Counted from the stretch's first letter, positions 35,839 through 44,922 are shown. The stretch: 64,000 bases of DNA from Pyrococcus furiosus DSM 3638 (GCF_000007305.1 NC_003413.1:1-64000), one strand, 5' to 3'. The notes: generated by a model from the letters alone, not told the origin. Numbers and translations: made by a program.

Positions 35839-37252
35839 GGAGGGCTTCCTCCTTAGTTATTTCGACCCACTCATCTCCCCTTAAGTACACGTATCCCTTT
35901 GTATACTGCTCGAAGATTGAGTATATCTTTTCCCTGAACTCTGAAGGTATGTTGTCGAAGTGCGAGTTTCTGTCGTCAAAGTGAATCATCTCAACGTGAT
36001 CCCTTCTTTCTCCCCTAAGCGGAAAATCCGGATTTCTCTGTTTTATTAAATAAAGGGAATGCTTGAGCTCATCCTCATCGAGTCTAACTTTTCCCTTAGC
36101 TATCCTCTTGGGTAAGGTTTCTATATGTTCCCTTTTATATTTAATCAGCGTTGGATCTATTCCATTAGCTAACAAAAAAGTTAGTATTCCATTGCATTTG
36201 AAGCAGGTTCCGCATGGCACGTAATCATCTCCCTCTTTGTGCACCGAGTGACAGCTCCTTTGAAGCTTGAATAGCTCTGGATAGCGATTGTAGAGGATCC
36301 TCTCAACTATGAGTCCAGTTATTGGTCTCACAGCGGACCACTGTCTTATGTTTAACCCTCTCTCAGCGAACCATCTCGTCATATATTTATCGAAGAATTG
36401 GCTCTGGTCTAGAACGGCGTAGAAGTGAGGTATCCCGTGAAACTCATAGGTGAGTCCCCTAGGGTCATCGTATTCATTTCCAAGCAAAACATTTCCTATG
36501 TTGTACTTCTCGATTAATGGGAGGAAAGAAAAGACGTAATGCTCGAAGAAGAATAATCTAATTGGGTAGATCTCTGCCCTTGGTTTCCCAACATTTTGGA
36601 GTATCTTCATGTTCCTTTCTATAAAGGTGTAAAGCCTGTCAACGTTGCTCCATACTTTTTTAGTGTTGGATTCGTTCTCTTTGAACCATTTATAGGCAGT
36701 TAGTGCCACTTTCCAGTGGCCTCCGGACTCGTTGAAGAAGAAGGGATAAACATTACATCCTATCTCCTTTAGTATTCCATAGGTAAGAAGACTCTCTTTC
36801 CCACCGCTGAGCATTACTGCACATTTATTATAGTCTGGATTCAACTCGATGTCTTCCATTTCAATTCCTTCTGGAGTGACCTTTGCAAGAGGTTGAGGCC
36901 TTATCTCCTTTGGAATAAATTCCTCCTTCACATATCCTGTTCTCTTGTATATCCTATTCACCAGGATATCGTTAGCTGTGAGCTCCATCATCTCTGTAAA
37001 AAATTTCAGATCTCTGGGATCGAGTGGAAAGTTAAAGAGTATCTCTGGCGTGAAGAGCCCATAATTTATTGCAGGGGTTATAACCATTAGCTTGGCGAAA
37101 ACTTCATTTTTAGGTATCTTTTCTTTGTAGGTGTGAATTAGCTTGAACTTCTTCTCTTCCCCATCAATGGATATGGTATAAAGAGAAGAGATTCTCCTGG
37201 AGGAGATCTTTGGTTTCTCAATAACTATGTAGTCAAAGCACTTGAGAAGCAT
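35819..37252 (-). CDS. PP-loop ATPase-like protein with Cys motif
   Basis: A 477-residue protein with an N-terminal domain of unknown type (1-135) and a PP-loop (N-type ATP pyrophosphatase) domain: MLSGGKESLLTYGIL (about 147). A CxxCGTCFKCNG-like cluster (HSVHKEGDDYVPCGTCFKCNG, about 347) probably binds zinc; FFFNESGGHWKVALTAY follows the loop. PP-loop enzymes adenylate a carbonyl or thiocarbonyl for amidation or thiolation. Its overlaps (20 nt each) with the DUF1611 and GNAT genes indicate a committed pathway. It is not a recognised tRNA thiolase or QueC; the product is unknown. Confidence 0.8.
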   Translation of the reverse strand: MLLKCFDYIVIEKPKISSRRISSLYTISIDGEEKKFKLIHTYKEKIPKNEVFAKLMVITPAINYGLFTPEILFNFPLDPRDLKFFTEMMELTANDILVNRIYKRTGYVKEEFIPKEIRPQPLAKVTPEGIEMEDIELNPDYNKCAVMLSGGKESLLTYGILKEIGCNVYPFFFNESGGHWKVALTAYKWFKENESNTKKVWSNVDRLYTFIERNMKILQNVGKPRAEIYPIRLFFFEHYVFSFLPLIEKYNIGNVLLGNEYDDPRGLTYEFHGIPHFYAVLDQSQFFDKYMTRWFAERGLNIRQWSAVRPITGLIVERILYNRYPELFKLQRSCHSVHKEGDDYVPCGTCFKCNGILTFLLANGIDPTLIKYKREHIETLPKRIAKGKVRLDEDELKHSLYLIKQRNPDFPLRGERRDHVEMIHFDDRNSHFDNIPSEFREKIYSIFEQYTKGYVYLRGDEWVEITKEEALHGIHNS

Positions 37253-38330
37253 TTACGGCCCCCTCTTGTGGTACTGTAACTTTTATGCGCTCTACCTCCT
37301 CTAAAATAGCCTTAACTATATCATCCACACCTTCATACAGAGGTACTCTCGTGAGAATTCCATAAGTTTCTTCTATCTCTCTGGCTTTTTGCAGGGCTTC
37401 CTCTTTTGTAAGTCCTTCTGAGTTTATCGTAATTGCTATCGGCTTTTTCCCTGATAAAAGCTCTATTAGCTGTATGTACTTTTCCAATGGAGGAATTTCA
37501 TATTGTGGAAAATCATCAAAGAACTTTCTAGCCGGGGCGTGTTGGAGGATTATATAGTCAGGCCTACCTGCGGCGATTAGCTCAAATCCCCCAGGATACG
37601 CTGGATGGAGTAGTGAACCCTCACCGTGGGTAACGATGACGTCTGGATTCTCCTCCTTCCATGCTCTCCAGATGACGTCTTCAATTGCTCCTACAACGAA
37701 GTCGTTGATTATGGAATCCATAACTATGCAGTATTTTGCTCCTTGCATCCATCCAGTTTGTCCCATAGCCACGAAAACGCTCTTCTTTCCAAAGCGCTCA
37801 AAGGCTTCGTGAAGCATTATTGCGGTAGTTCTCTTTCCAATAGCTGCATCAGTTCCCAGCACGGCTATTTTTATGGCCCTAACCTCCTTGATCTTTCCGG
37901 TAAATGGGATCTTTAAATCCCTGTACATTTTCCTAACGTCAATTAACTGAACCTTGTACCTCTTTGCTAGCCGGGAGAACTCAGGATCATCGCTGAGGAA
38001 GTTGTGGAGACCGTTAACTATATTTATTCTTTTCTTTATCGCCTTCTTTATGATCTCCCTATAAAGAGGAGGTAGGTATCCCCCAGGAGTTGCCACTCCA
38101 ATTATGAGGTACTTAACATCTGGATGCTCTGCAAGGGCTTCTTCAAGACTTCCATATATGGGGATTCCTCTGTATATTCCATCAAGAATTTCTCCAGCAT
38201 CCCTTCCAGCTAAGGTAGAGTCTATCACCCCAACAATTTCAAATCTCTTGGAGTACCTAACGAGGCCGTGGGCAGTTTTTCCATCCGTAGTTTTGTACCT
38301 TCCCTCGGCTAGGATTAGGGCCTTTTCCAT
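37233..38330 (-). CDS. DUF1611-family P-loop protein
   Basis: A 365-residue DUF1611 protein: Rossmann-like N-terminal domain (1-150, with IGVATPGGYLPP at about 75), then a P-loop domain with VLGTDAAIGKRTTAIML (about 165) as the Walker A-like motif and VTHGEGSLLHPAYPGG (about 237). In bacteria relatives (DgcN) are encoded next to a Glu epimerase and act on amino acids. Here the partner is a PLP enzyme. GGAGGGAT lies before the ATG at 38330; the frame opens at a TTG 6 nt earlier. It is tightly coupled to both neighbours. Confidence 0.85.
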   Translation of the reverse strand: MEKALILAEGRYKTTDGKTAHGLVRYSKRFEIVGVIDSTLAGRDAGEILDGIYRGIPIYGSLEEALAEHPDVKYLIIGVATPGGYLPPLYREIIKKAIKKRINIVNGLHNFLSDDPEFSRLAKRYKVQLIDVRKMYRDLKIPFTGKIKEVRAIKIAVLGTDAAIGKRTTAIMLHEAFERFGKKSVFVAMGQTGWMQGAKYCIVMDSIINDFVVGAIEDVIWRAWKEENPDVIVTHGEGSLLHPAYPGGFELIAAGRPDYIILQHAPARKFFDDFPQYEIPPLEKYIQLIELLSGKKPIAITINSEGLTKEEALQKAREIEETYGILTRVPLYEGVDDIVKAILEEVERIKVTVPQEGAVNASQVL

Positions 38331-38332
38331 TT

Positions 38333-39235
38333 TCAAATCCCTCCAGTTAGGAGCAACACAAAATTCTCATTATTCACGCCAAATTTTCTCACAAATTTAA
38401 CAAGTCCAACTAAAGTTAGAGTGGAAGCTGGAAGTGCTTTTATCCCCTCACTCATCTCCAAAATCTTTGCATATTTTAATGCTGTATCATCACCAAAACC
38501 AAAAATATAGCCGTTAGAATCTTTTATGGCTTCGAGCGCATTCTGCAAATCGAAGGATATCGAGGAAACGAGGGGCTCATTAAAATCAGTCTCAACGAAG
38601 TCTTTTACTTCTTCAACTCTTCCTGTATAGAAAGCGTTGAGCACTTGGTTTCCATAGCTAGTTGTGACCCCAATTATCCTAGGCATAACTCCATATTTTT
38701 TGAATCCATAATAAATTCCAGCTAGTGTGGAGCCGTTTCCTACGGGAACAAATACCGCATATGGCTCTATTTCTTCCAGGATTTCCTTTGAAATTAAGGA
38801 ATAAGCTTCATAATCAACTGCAGGCTGTGTTCCTGGGTTTGCATCGTAATAGTTCATAGTTTTTGCAAATATTTTGCTCATGAGAACTGCCTCTTCGTAC
38901 GCTCCATCTACAAATATGACATCTGCTCCATACTCCTTCATTTCTTCTACCCTTGAATTCCTATACTGCCTTGGAACAAAAATTACCGCTTTTATCCCTT
39001 CCTTCTTAGCAAAGTATGCTATAGCTACTCCGTAATTACCACAAGTTCCTACAGTAATTCCAGAAAAGCCAAGATCTTTCGCCTGCTTAACGTGAGCTTT
39101 AGCTATTCTATCTTTGTGAGTTCTCGTAGGATTGTGCATTTCAAGTTTTAAGTATATCTTGGAGATGTTCAGTTTCTCCTCTAACTTCATAGCCCTCAAT
39201 AATGGGGATCCTTCGGGATCTGTCTCGTTATCCAT
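38333..39235 (-). CDS. Threonine-synthase-like PLP enzyme
   Basis: About 300 residues of fold-type II PLP enzyme. The PLP lysine lies in NPTRTHKDRIAKAHV (about 37-51), substrate loop TCGNYGVAIAYFAKKEG (about 64), and the phosphate-binding loop PVGNGSTLAGIYYG (about 165). Related enzymes are threonine synthase, cysteate synthase and diaminobutyrate/diaminopropionate-type beta-replacement enzymes. It is much shorter than ordinary threonine synthase. First gene of the four-gene operon; GGTGT lies 6 nt before the ATG at 39235. The real reaction is unassigned. Confidence 0.85.
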   Translation of the reverse strand: MDNETDPEGSPLLRAMKLEEKLNISKIYLKLEMHNPTRTHKDRIAKAHVKQAKDLGFSGITVGTCGNYGVAIAYFAKKEGIKAVIFVPRQYRNSRVEEMKEYGADVIFVDGAYEEAVLMSKIFAKTMNYYDANPGTQPAVDYEAYSLISKEILEEIEPYAVFVPVGNGSTLAGIYYGFKKYGVMPRIIGVTTSYGNQVLNAFYTGRVEEVKDFVETDFNEPLVSSISFDLQNALEAIKDSNGYIFGFGDDTALKYAKILEMSEGIKALPASTLTLVGLVKFVRKFGVNNENFVLLLTGGI

Positions 39236-39292
39236 ATATGACACCATATTTCTCTATTTTTAAATTTGAGTGCTTATTTTTCTTTTTTTAAG

Positions 39293-39340
39293 CCTTACAA
39301 TGGTTTCTTTTCTGTATTATTGAGGTAGAGCATTGTAAGG
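39293..39340. promoter_or_regulatory. 10-bp perfect inverted repeat in a divergent promoter region
   Basis: CCTTACAATG (39293-39302) and CATTGTAAGG (39331-39340) are exact inverted copies with a 28-nt spacer. On the minus strand the element sits just upstream of the A+T-rich promoter-like tract of the PLP operon; on the plus strand TATATAAAC follows at 39352. Possible looping operator or relic terminal repeats; no evidence separates these. Confidence 0.4.
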
Positions 39341-39457
39341 TTGAATATGGGTATATAAACTTTTCTCCTTAGGTATAACTGTTATTCTCGATTAACATTG
39401 TTATTCTGGCCTAATAATTTTAGATTTTTGACGAGATGGGAAAGATCGCATCGAAAA

Positions 39458-39501
39458 GTTTATAAATTCGTGGTTTCTTTATGTAGTGCCCCAATAGGGG
39501 C
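39458..39501 (+). promoter_or_regulatory. Promoter and leader hairpin of the acidic miniprotein gene
   Basis: AAAAGTTTATAAATTC (TATA box at about 39457-39470) is followed by a hairpin GCCCC-AATA-GGGGC (39488-39501) that ends 2 nt before the ribosome site GGGAGGTG. A hairpin so close to the ribosome site could tune translation. Confidence 0.55.
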
Positions 39502-39515
39502 GGGAGGTGTGAAGT

Positions 39516-39689
39516 ATGCAACCCCCAAAGAAAAAGAAGAAAGTTGAAGACTATGAAGAAGAAAAAGAAATCCAAGAGGAAGATTGGGACGAAGAATTTG
39601 AATTTGAGGAAGAAGATGAGGAAGAAGAGGAGTACGAAGATTGGGACGAAGAAGAGGAAGATTGGGACGAGGAAGAAGACGATTGGTGA
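39516..39689 (+). CDS. Extremely acidic 57-aa miniprotein with EDWDEE repeats
   Basis: A short ORF with a strong promoter and GGGAGGTG 5 nt before ATG. It starts MQPPKKKKKVEDYEEEKEIQ and continues almost only with E, D, W, F and Y; the unit EDWDEE occurs three times (about residues 22, 42 and 49) and the protein ends DEEEDDW. About half of the residues are Glu or Asp, after a basic N-terminal pentalysine. Such a tail could mimic DNA or bind a basic protein; that is inference. A competing basic frame (39544-39738, Lys-rich) is a shadow of the GAA/GAG-rich codons and has no ribosome site. A pyrimidine-rich terminator-like tract follows. Confidence 0.72.
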   Translation: MQPPKKKKKVEDYEEEKEIQEEDWDEEFEFEEEDEEEEEYEDWDEEEEDWDEEEDDW

Positions 39690-39724
39690 TCTCTCTTCTC
39701 CTTTCCTTTCTTCTCCCCCTTATA
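39690..39724 (+). terminator. Pyrimidine-rich terminator-like tract
   Basis: A T/C-only run (CTCTCTTCTCCTTTCCTTTC...) directly after the miniprotein stop, of the kind that ends archaeal transcripts without a hairpin. Confidence 0.4.
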
Positions 39725-39734
39725 GGGGATTAAA

Positions 39735-40215
39735 ATGAAGATTTCTCACAAAAGGGAAGACATATCCCTAAGAACACTTGAAGATTCTGCTTTATTCGCT
39801 CATCTCAAAAAGTCGAAGATCAAGTGGTTCTATGCATTTGTTCCTTTCAAGATTTCAACTGGACGAACTTCTACTTTAATCCCCCTTCTAACATTAGAAA
39901 ACGGAGGTTCCTCCCAGGAAGTGAGCATAGTAAATGCTGTTGGAAGCTTAGCTTCCATGATCGGGGGCATATTTTGGGAAAACTCTCCGACAAGTTGCTT
40001 AAGAGGAAACCTTTCCTAATATTAGGGTTCCTTGGAACGTCGATTTTCGCTTTCTTAATGGCTTTTTCGAGGAGTGTCCACCAGGTAGTTATCCTTAACT
40101 TTTTATTCGTTGCGACAACCATTTCAATTCCAGTCATACTCATCGCTAGGATCTTGAAGAGAAATCAACTAGATTATGGGATTGCAAAATTTAACGAGAT
40201 AGGTGGATGGGGTGG
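39735..40215 (+). pseudogene. Frameshifted, truncated MFS transporter
   Basis: The first frame (39735-about 39977) encodes the start of a major facilitator: KWFYAFVPFKISTGRTSTL, then IPLLTL and SIVNAVGSLASMIGGIFW. A one-base loss in TTTTGGGAAAA (about 39976) then shifts the frame, and the protein continues as GKLSDKLLKRKPFLILGFLGTS in the next frame through two more membrane segments to about 40205. Only about the first third of a normal 12-span MFS protein remains; the rest is replaced by the end of the convergent secreted-protein gene. Nonfunctional unless programmed frameshifting occurs, which I do not see. Confidence 0.8.
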
Positions 40216-40983
40216 GTTGCTGGACGTCATTTGTGGAGATGGAGTATCCGGCGGAGGCATAATAAGTTAAATCACCACTGAATGTGTCGTAGCTAAAGCT
40301 TTTCTCCTCATAATACTGTGTTTGAGGGCCTCCATGACCGAAGGGCAAAAAGTCCTCAAACCATGCATCTTGAATGGGCACATTTACTTGTGTGTAGAGC
40401 TCTTTTAGGGCGAAGTATTTCCTATCCATGTCCCCAATATGGGAAATCTCAGCGAGGTATGCGTATTGTCCAGAGTGGAAGCTGTGTAATAGTACTTGAT
40501 CCTTATTGCATGATACACCTGGCCTCCATATTGGGAGGCGTACCTGACTTTCCAAGTAGTGCTCCCTATGAATTTCCAGCCTCTATTTACTCCCTTTATT
40601 TCAAGAGGTTCCTTAAGAAATGCACTTCTTTCCACTAAGAATTCTCTAATGTCGTTAATATTATATCTTCCCTCTACTATGTATAGCATCGTTATATATC
40701 TCCTCCCAAAAGGTCTTACTGCAATTCCTACAAAAGATATATTCCTTTTGAGATCTGAGAGATTAAGAGAGATAGTCACGTCTTTTTCTAACTTCTCTAA
40801 AACTTCTTGAGCAAGTTTAATTGATTCATTTCCTTTAAAAATCAAGTATCCCTCTTCTCTTAGTTGGCGGAGAAAGAAATCTTGTGAGATATTGGGAGGT
40901 GTAGGTGTGGCTTTTGTATCAGCCTTTGCCATACCTACTGTAATAAGTATTCCAAGTATTATTGCTGCAATTCTCCTTAGCAT
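40216..40983 (-). pseudogene. Frameshifted secreted-protein gene
   Basis: Starts MLRRIAAIILGILITVGMAKADTKATPTPP, a signal peptide followed by a Thr/Pro linker, then a mixed alpha/beta domain (RRYITMLYIVEGRYNINDIREFL). Near 40505 the frame shifts: after STTWKVRYASQYGGQVYHA the natural continuation (NKDQVLLHSFHSGQYAYLAEI) is one frame over, reaching FSYDTFSGDLTYYASAGYS near 40230. Its original 3' end is lost at a junction with the MFS fragment; translation now runs on to a stop at 40169. A fragment of a relative lies at 35141-35314. Unknown function; extracellular location is likely from the signal peptide. Confidence 0.75.
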
Positions 40984-41108
40984 TACGAAGTCACCATAAG
41001 TATTTTTTATTGAGTCTTTGTTATTTAAAATTTTTCTAATAAATAAAACTAATACAACTATACAAAAGAGTTTTAAAATGGTGGGATGTATCTAGATGGG
41101 GAACAATC

Positions 41109-42077
41109 ATGACAATGGTGGATGTAATAAGCGTCACAAAGACGTTCTCAACCCCAAAGGGTAAAGTTGTGGCAGTTGATAATCTAAGCTTCAAAGTTAA
41201 GAGGGGACAAGTATTTGGAATACTTGGGCCCAATGGGGCTGGAAAGACAACTACGTTAAGGATGATGGCGACCATATATCGCCCAGACAGTGGAAGAATA
41301 CTTATCGACGGAATAGATGTTGTTGAGAACCCAAATGAGGCCAGAAAGAGAATGGCTTACATGACACAGGAGCCAGACCTTTCTCCCACTCTCTCTGTTC
41401 GGGATTACATCACCTATTACTTTAGATTTAGAGGCCTTAGTAAGCGAGAGGCTAGAGAAAGGTGCAGTTATGCCCTTAAAACTTTCAACCTGGAAGAGCA
41501 TGCGAACAAAAAGCCATTTCAATTAAGTACAGGATTAAAGAGGAGAGTACAGCTTGCCTGTGTGCTTTCAAGTGATGCTCCGCTCGTGTTCCTTGACGAA
41601 CCTACGGCGGGAGTTGACCCGAAAAGCAAGAGAGATGCATGGGAGTTAATTGGAGAGATGGTTAGAGAGAAGGACATGACGATTATCTTGAGCAGTCATG
41701 ACCTATACGAAGTTGAGTATTTGGCAGATGAGGTGCTGATTATAAACTATGGGAAGGCTGTTGCTCAAGGAAGGCCTTCAGAGCTAAAAAGGAGATTTGG
41801 AAAAACTCTTAGAATTGTAACAAAGAACCCAATACTTGATTTTGAAAAGTTGAGAGATACTCTCACGAGCATTGAGATGGTAGAAAATGTTCGGGCAATA
41901 ACAAAAAATTCCTTTGAAGTTAAATTGAACTCTTTAGACGCTCCTATAAATGATGTTCTTCAAGCTACGATGTCCTTAGGTTTGGAAATAGTTGATGCAT
42001 TCACGGCCACTCTAACTTTTGAGGATGTATACCTGAGCATAGTGGACGTTGGAGGTGAAATCAATGGGAAGAGGTAA
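41109..42077 (+). CDS. ABC transporter ATP-binding protein
   Basis: A 322-residue ABC ATPase of the ABC-2 (DrrA/NodI-like) exporter type. Walker A GPNGAGKTT (about 40), signature LSTGLKRRVQ (about 138), Walker B LVFLDEPTAG and SSHD switch are complete; an extra C-terminal domain of about 90 residues follows as in DrrA. The signature Gly-Leu replaces the usual Gly-Gly/Gln. Its end overlaps the permease start region (14 nt). An ATG two codons later (41115) is also possible. Confidence 0.9.
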   Translation: MTMVDVISVTKTFSTPKGKVVAVDNLSFKVKRGQVFGILGPNGAGKTTTLRMMATIYRPDSGRILIDGIDVVENPNEARKRMAYMTQEPDLSPTLSVRDYITYYFRFRGLSKREARERCSYALKTFNLEEHANKKPFQLSTGLKRRVQLACVLSSDAPLVFLDEPTAGVDPKSKRDAWELIGEMVREKDMTIILSSHDLYEVEYLADEVLIINYGKAVAQGRPSELKRRFGKTLRIVTKNPILDFEKLRDTLTSIEMVENVRAITKNSFEVKLNSLDAPINDVLQATMSLGLEIVDAFTATLTFEDVYLSIVDVGGEINGKR

Positions 42078-42855
42078 AGAGTTCCTCTCATCCTTCTATG
42101 TTGCAATGTCTAGGGAGACGAAAGTTGGGATAGATTTGGAATTCTGGCTGGGGACAATGTTTGAGCCGTTAATTTATGTCCTGCTTTTCGGCCCTCTAAT
42201 GGAAAAGCTCGTTGGGGGAGTAAACGTTGGAGGAGAGGAAATTTCCTATTTAGCTTTCATGTTCCCAGGAGTGCTGACCTTAGTTGGCATAAATCAAGGA
42301 TTTAGGGGGGCGACAACCTTCATTAGAGACAGATTTTATGGAGGGCTAGAGACCCTCTTCACTCTCCCAGTATCAAGGTCAGTTTTGTTCATGGCCAAGA
42401 TACTAGGGGCGTGCATAAGGGCTTTTGTAGCTATGGCGACATTGTCGGTTTTGGTCATTATAGTTGAGGATGTTTCACTAACTCCACTGAGCTTTATTCA
42501 GAGCTTTCTTGTCAACTCTACACTTGTCGTGATGCTCTCAAGCTTAATGATTTGGCTACTCTCTAAGGGAGAAAATCCGAATCTTCCAGTGGCAATATCT
42601 GGAATAATAATGCTCCCAATGATGTTCCTTTCGACAATCTTCTATCCAAAGGAAGTGTTTGAGGGTAGTAGAGTGATGAGCTTAGTAGTATCGTTGAATC
42701 CAATGACCCACGCTTCAACACTCACTAGGAGCTTCCTATATGGAATTTCCCTTCCACTATCGGAAGTTGGCATATCCTTAGCATATCTTGCTGCTTTACG
42801 CTTCTTAGGCTTCGTCCTGGGATTAAGAGGATTTACCAGGGCCTTAGAGAGGTGA
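42064..42855 (+). CDS. ABC-2-type permease
   Basis: A 263-residue membrane protein with six hydrophobic segments and the ABC-2 signature region (FRGATTFIRDRFYGGLETLFTLPVSRSVLFMAKIL, about 82-116, shown here by position). GGAGGTGA lies 6 nt before the ATG at 42064; a TTG-started frame from 42049 is that ribosome site. It pairs with the preceding ATPase as an exporter. Substrate is unknown. The following 370 bp (42856-43227) between convergent genes show no credible gene. Confidence 0.88.
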   Translation: MGRGKEFLSSFYVAMSRETKVGIDLEFWLGTMFEPLIYVLLFGPLMEKLVGGVNVGGEEISYLAFMFPGVLTLVGINQGFRGATTFIRDRFYGGLETLFTLPVSRSVLFMAKILGACIRAFVAMATLSVLVIIVEDVSLTPLSFIQSFLVNSTLVVMLSSLMIWLLSKGENPNLPVAISGIIMLPMMFLSTIFYPKEVFEGSRVMSLVVSLNPMTHASTLTRSFLYGISLPLSEVGISLAYLAALRFLGFVLGLRGFTRALER

Positions 42856-43227
42856 TTTCATTTTCCCTATCCCCATGTTTTTAGTGCAACTGTAAAGTCT
42901 TTGTAACTCTCTATCATATGCGAATTGCATACTCGCATTCTGATGTAATCTCTTGTCAGCAGTATAGAATTCAGAGGCATTTATTCGCTTTACAGATTCA
43001 ATTTAAATTGCATATTTGCTTATGTCTCTTTTTTCTTCCGCAGCTTCTTTCTTTATTTTCCAGTATAAATAAGCCTCTATATTTTTCCCATAGTGATCAC
43101 CTTTCGGTAATTGCTGAAACATATTTAAGGATTCCTCCTATCCTTGTACTGAAAATAGAACTGCACTCTTTCCTTAGAATCCCAATGCTTATTTCTTGTG
43201 GAGAGGCCTAATGCACTTTCAAAATTA

Positions 43228-44922
43228 CTACTTTGGCAAGATTACAATATCCCTCATTCTTTCAGCCAACAAATCTAAAAGATGAAGTATTGCCTTTTGA
43301 AGCTCTTGAGGAACTTCTTCAGATTTCTTTAGCATTATCAATTTCTCCACTAAACTTTTTAGCTTTGGAAGATCCTTCTTAGCCATAGTTTCTGCAAGGG
43401 ATTGTAGTGTTAGTACTATTTCAACTGTTATATGACCTTTCTCTATGAGTTCTTCTATTCTTCTCAGCACAATATCCGCAACCTGCTCATCATACTTCTC
43501 AAGAAAGTAATAGCTGAAGAACGTAAGGGCCACTTCGAAGTTTTGTGAGTGTAAATATTTTATGAAGTGCTCAACTATGTCTTTTCCAAAATCTGCCTTT
43601 GCCGCTAACTTTGCCAAAGCCTTTATAGCTCTGAGCCTTGCCCATCTATTTCTTTCACACTGTGCTATTTCAAACAAAGGTTGTACTGCCAGTTGAAATA
43701 TCTCCAATCTTTTCCCATCCAGGGATTCTATGGCCTTCAAAATTGCCCAAAGTGCGTCCATTCTCTCAAATTTATCTTCACTTTTCAGCTTCTTGATAAG
43801 GTCAAATACGAGCTCTGGGTTTTTCGTAAGCAGTGAGGTAACTTCGTCTATATCCTCACTTTCTATGGCCTTTTTTAAGGTCTCGCTGTACACCTCTTTT
43901 GGGGGTTTTAGATCCTTTAATGTCATTGGCTTTAAGGTTTTCATTTCTCCAGTTCTAACTTTTTGCCCTACAACTTTTGGCCTTGGAATCACCCTTTCAT
44001 TTATTTCAATGGTCTTTTTCTCAAGCTTTTCGAGAACATCAGCTAACCACTTCAGAATGTACGTGTCTCCTATTGCAAGAGCAAGGTCTATTGCCTCATA
44101 GAATTTTTCCTCTTTCAAAAGCTCATTTATTTTTCTCTTAGCTTCTTCCAAGTTGTTCTTGTAGAATTCTCTGAGGTTTTCTTCTATCTTTTCTGCTATG
44201 ACTTTAGCCCTTTCGCGAAATTCAGGAGGACCGTAGAGGGCTATGTTTTTTACCCTAGTTAATATTGCTATGAAATCATCCAAAGTCTCTTGAGTTATTT
44301 TGACGTTTGATATCTCTTCCAAAATATCCAAACCCAATTCAAGAACAAACTTATCTTTGCTTGGAATTATAAACGTAAGTTCCCTTAAAACGTCTTTTAC
44401 TTCATGAGAGATGTTGAGGAAGAGTCTAAGACCAATGGTTTTAAGCTGGATGTTTCTAGACTTTAGAAGCCTGGATAGTATATCATGAACTGAAGGGCTC
44501 TTTGACAACACCCTAAGAGACTTTACTACTTCAGCCAGCTCAAAGAGGATTAACTCGTTTGGCTTGGACTTTATAATATCCTTAATTGCATGTCCCAATC
44601 TGACAAAGCACTTGGGAGTTATAGGGATTCCTGCAATTAAAGTGTTCAGGCATTTTGTAGCCCTTAAGATTATTCTCTCGTCCTTCTCTTTTTCGAGAAT
44701 CTTCACTAGGGTTGGGAGAATCTTCTCAATACTCCTTAATCTTTCAATATCGTTCATCTGCTTGAGGACATTCTCGAGGACAATAAGCCCCCTGTAAACT
44801 ATTTCCCTATCCTTAGCTTGGGAAATTATTGAAAGGAGTTCGTTTAGCTTTTCCTCTGAACCTTTTACTTCCTCTTCAGCCTTTTTTAGCTCCCAAAATT
44901 TGAGATATTCCAGAAGTGTCAT
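43228..44922 (-). CDS. HEAT/ARM-repeat protein, 564 aa
   Basis: A long all-helical protein with recurring paired-helix units (VLEKEKDERIILRATKCLNTLI, ...CERNRWARLRAIKALAKLAAKAD...), the look of HEAT repeats across most of its length, broken by a Pro/Lys-rich linker at about 300-340 (VIPRPKVVGQKVRTGEMKTLKP). No catalytic motif is seen, so it probably is a binding scaffold. Its ATG overlaps the TGA of the MBL-hydrolase gene by 4 nt, indicating coupling. The partner is unknown. Confidence 0.8.
   Translation of the reverse strand: MTLLEYLKFWELKKAEEEVKGSEEKLNELLSIISQAKDREIVYRGLIVLENVLKQMNDIERLRSIEKILPTLVKILEKEKDERIILRATKCLNTLIAGIPITPKCFVRLGHAIKDIIKSKPNELILFELAEVVKSLRVLSKSPSVHDILSRLLKSRNIQLKTIGLRLFLNISHEVKDVLRELTFIIPSKDKFVLELGLDILEEISNVKITQETLDDFIAILTRVKNIALYGPPEFRERAKVIAEKIEENLREFYKNNLEEAKRKINELLKEEKFYEAIDLALAIGDTYILKWLADVLEKLEKKTIEINERVIPRPKVVGQKVRTGEMKTLKPMTLKDLKPPKEVYSETLKKAIESEDIDEVTSLLTKNPELVFDLIKKLKSEDKFERMDALWAILKAIESLDGKRLEIFQLAVQPLFEIAQCERNRWARLRAIKALAKLAAKADFGKDIVEHFIKYLHSQNFEVALTFFSYYFLEKYDEQVADIVLRRIEELIEKGHITVEIVLTLQSLAETMAKKDLPKLKSLVEKLIMLKKSEEVPQELQKAILHLLDLLAERMRDIVILPK

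Noticed and set aside
39544-39738. Lys-rich ORF MKTMKKKKKSKRK...
   Set aside because: An out-of-frame reading of the GAA/GAG-rich acidic miniprotein gene, without a ribosome site.
42918-43211. 97-aa ORF between convergent genes
   Set aside because: No ribosome site; Leu/Ser/His/Ile-rich composition of random A+T-rich DNA.
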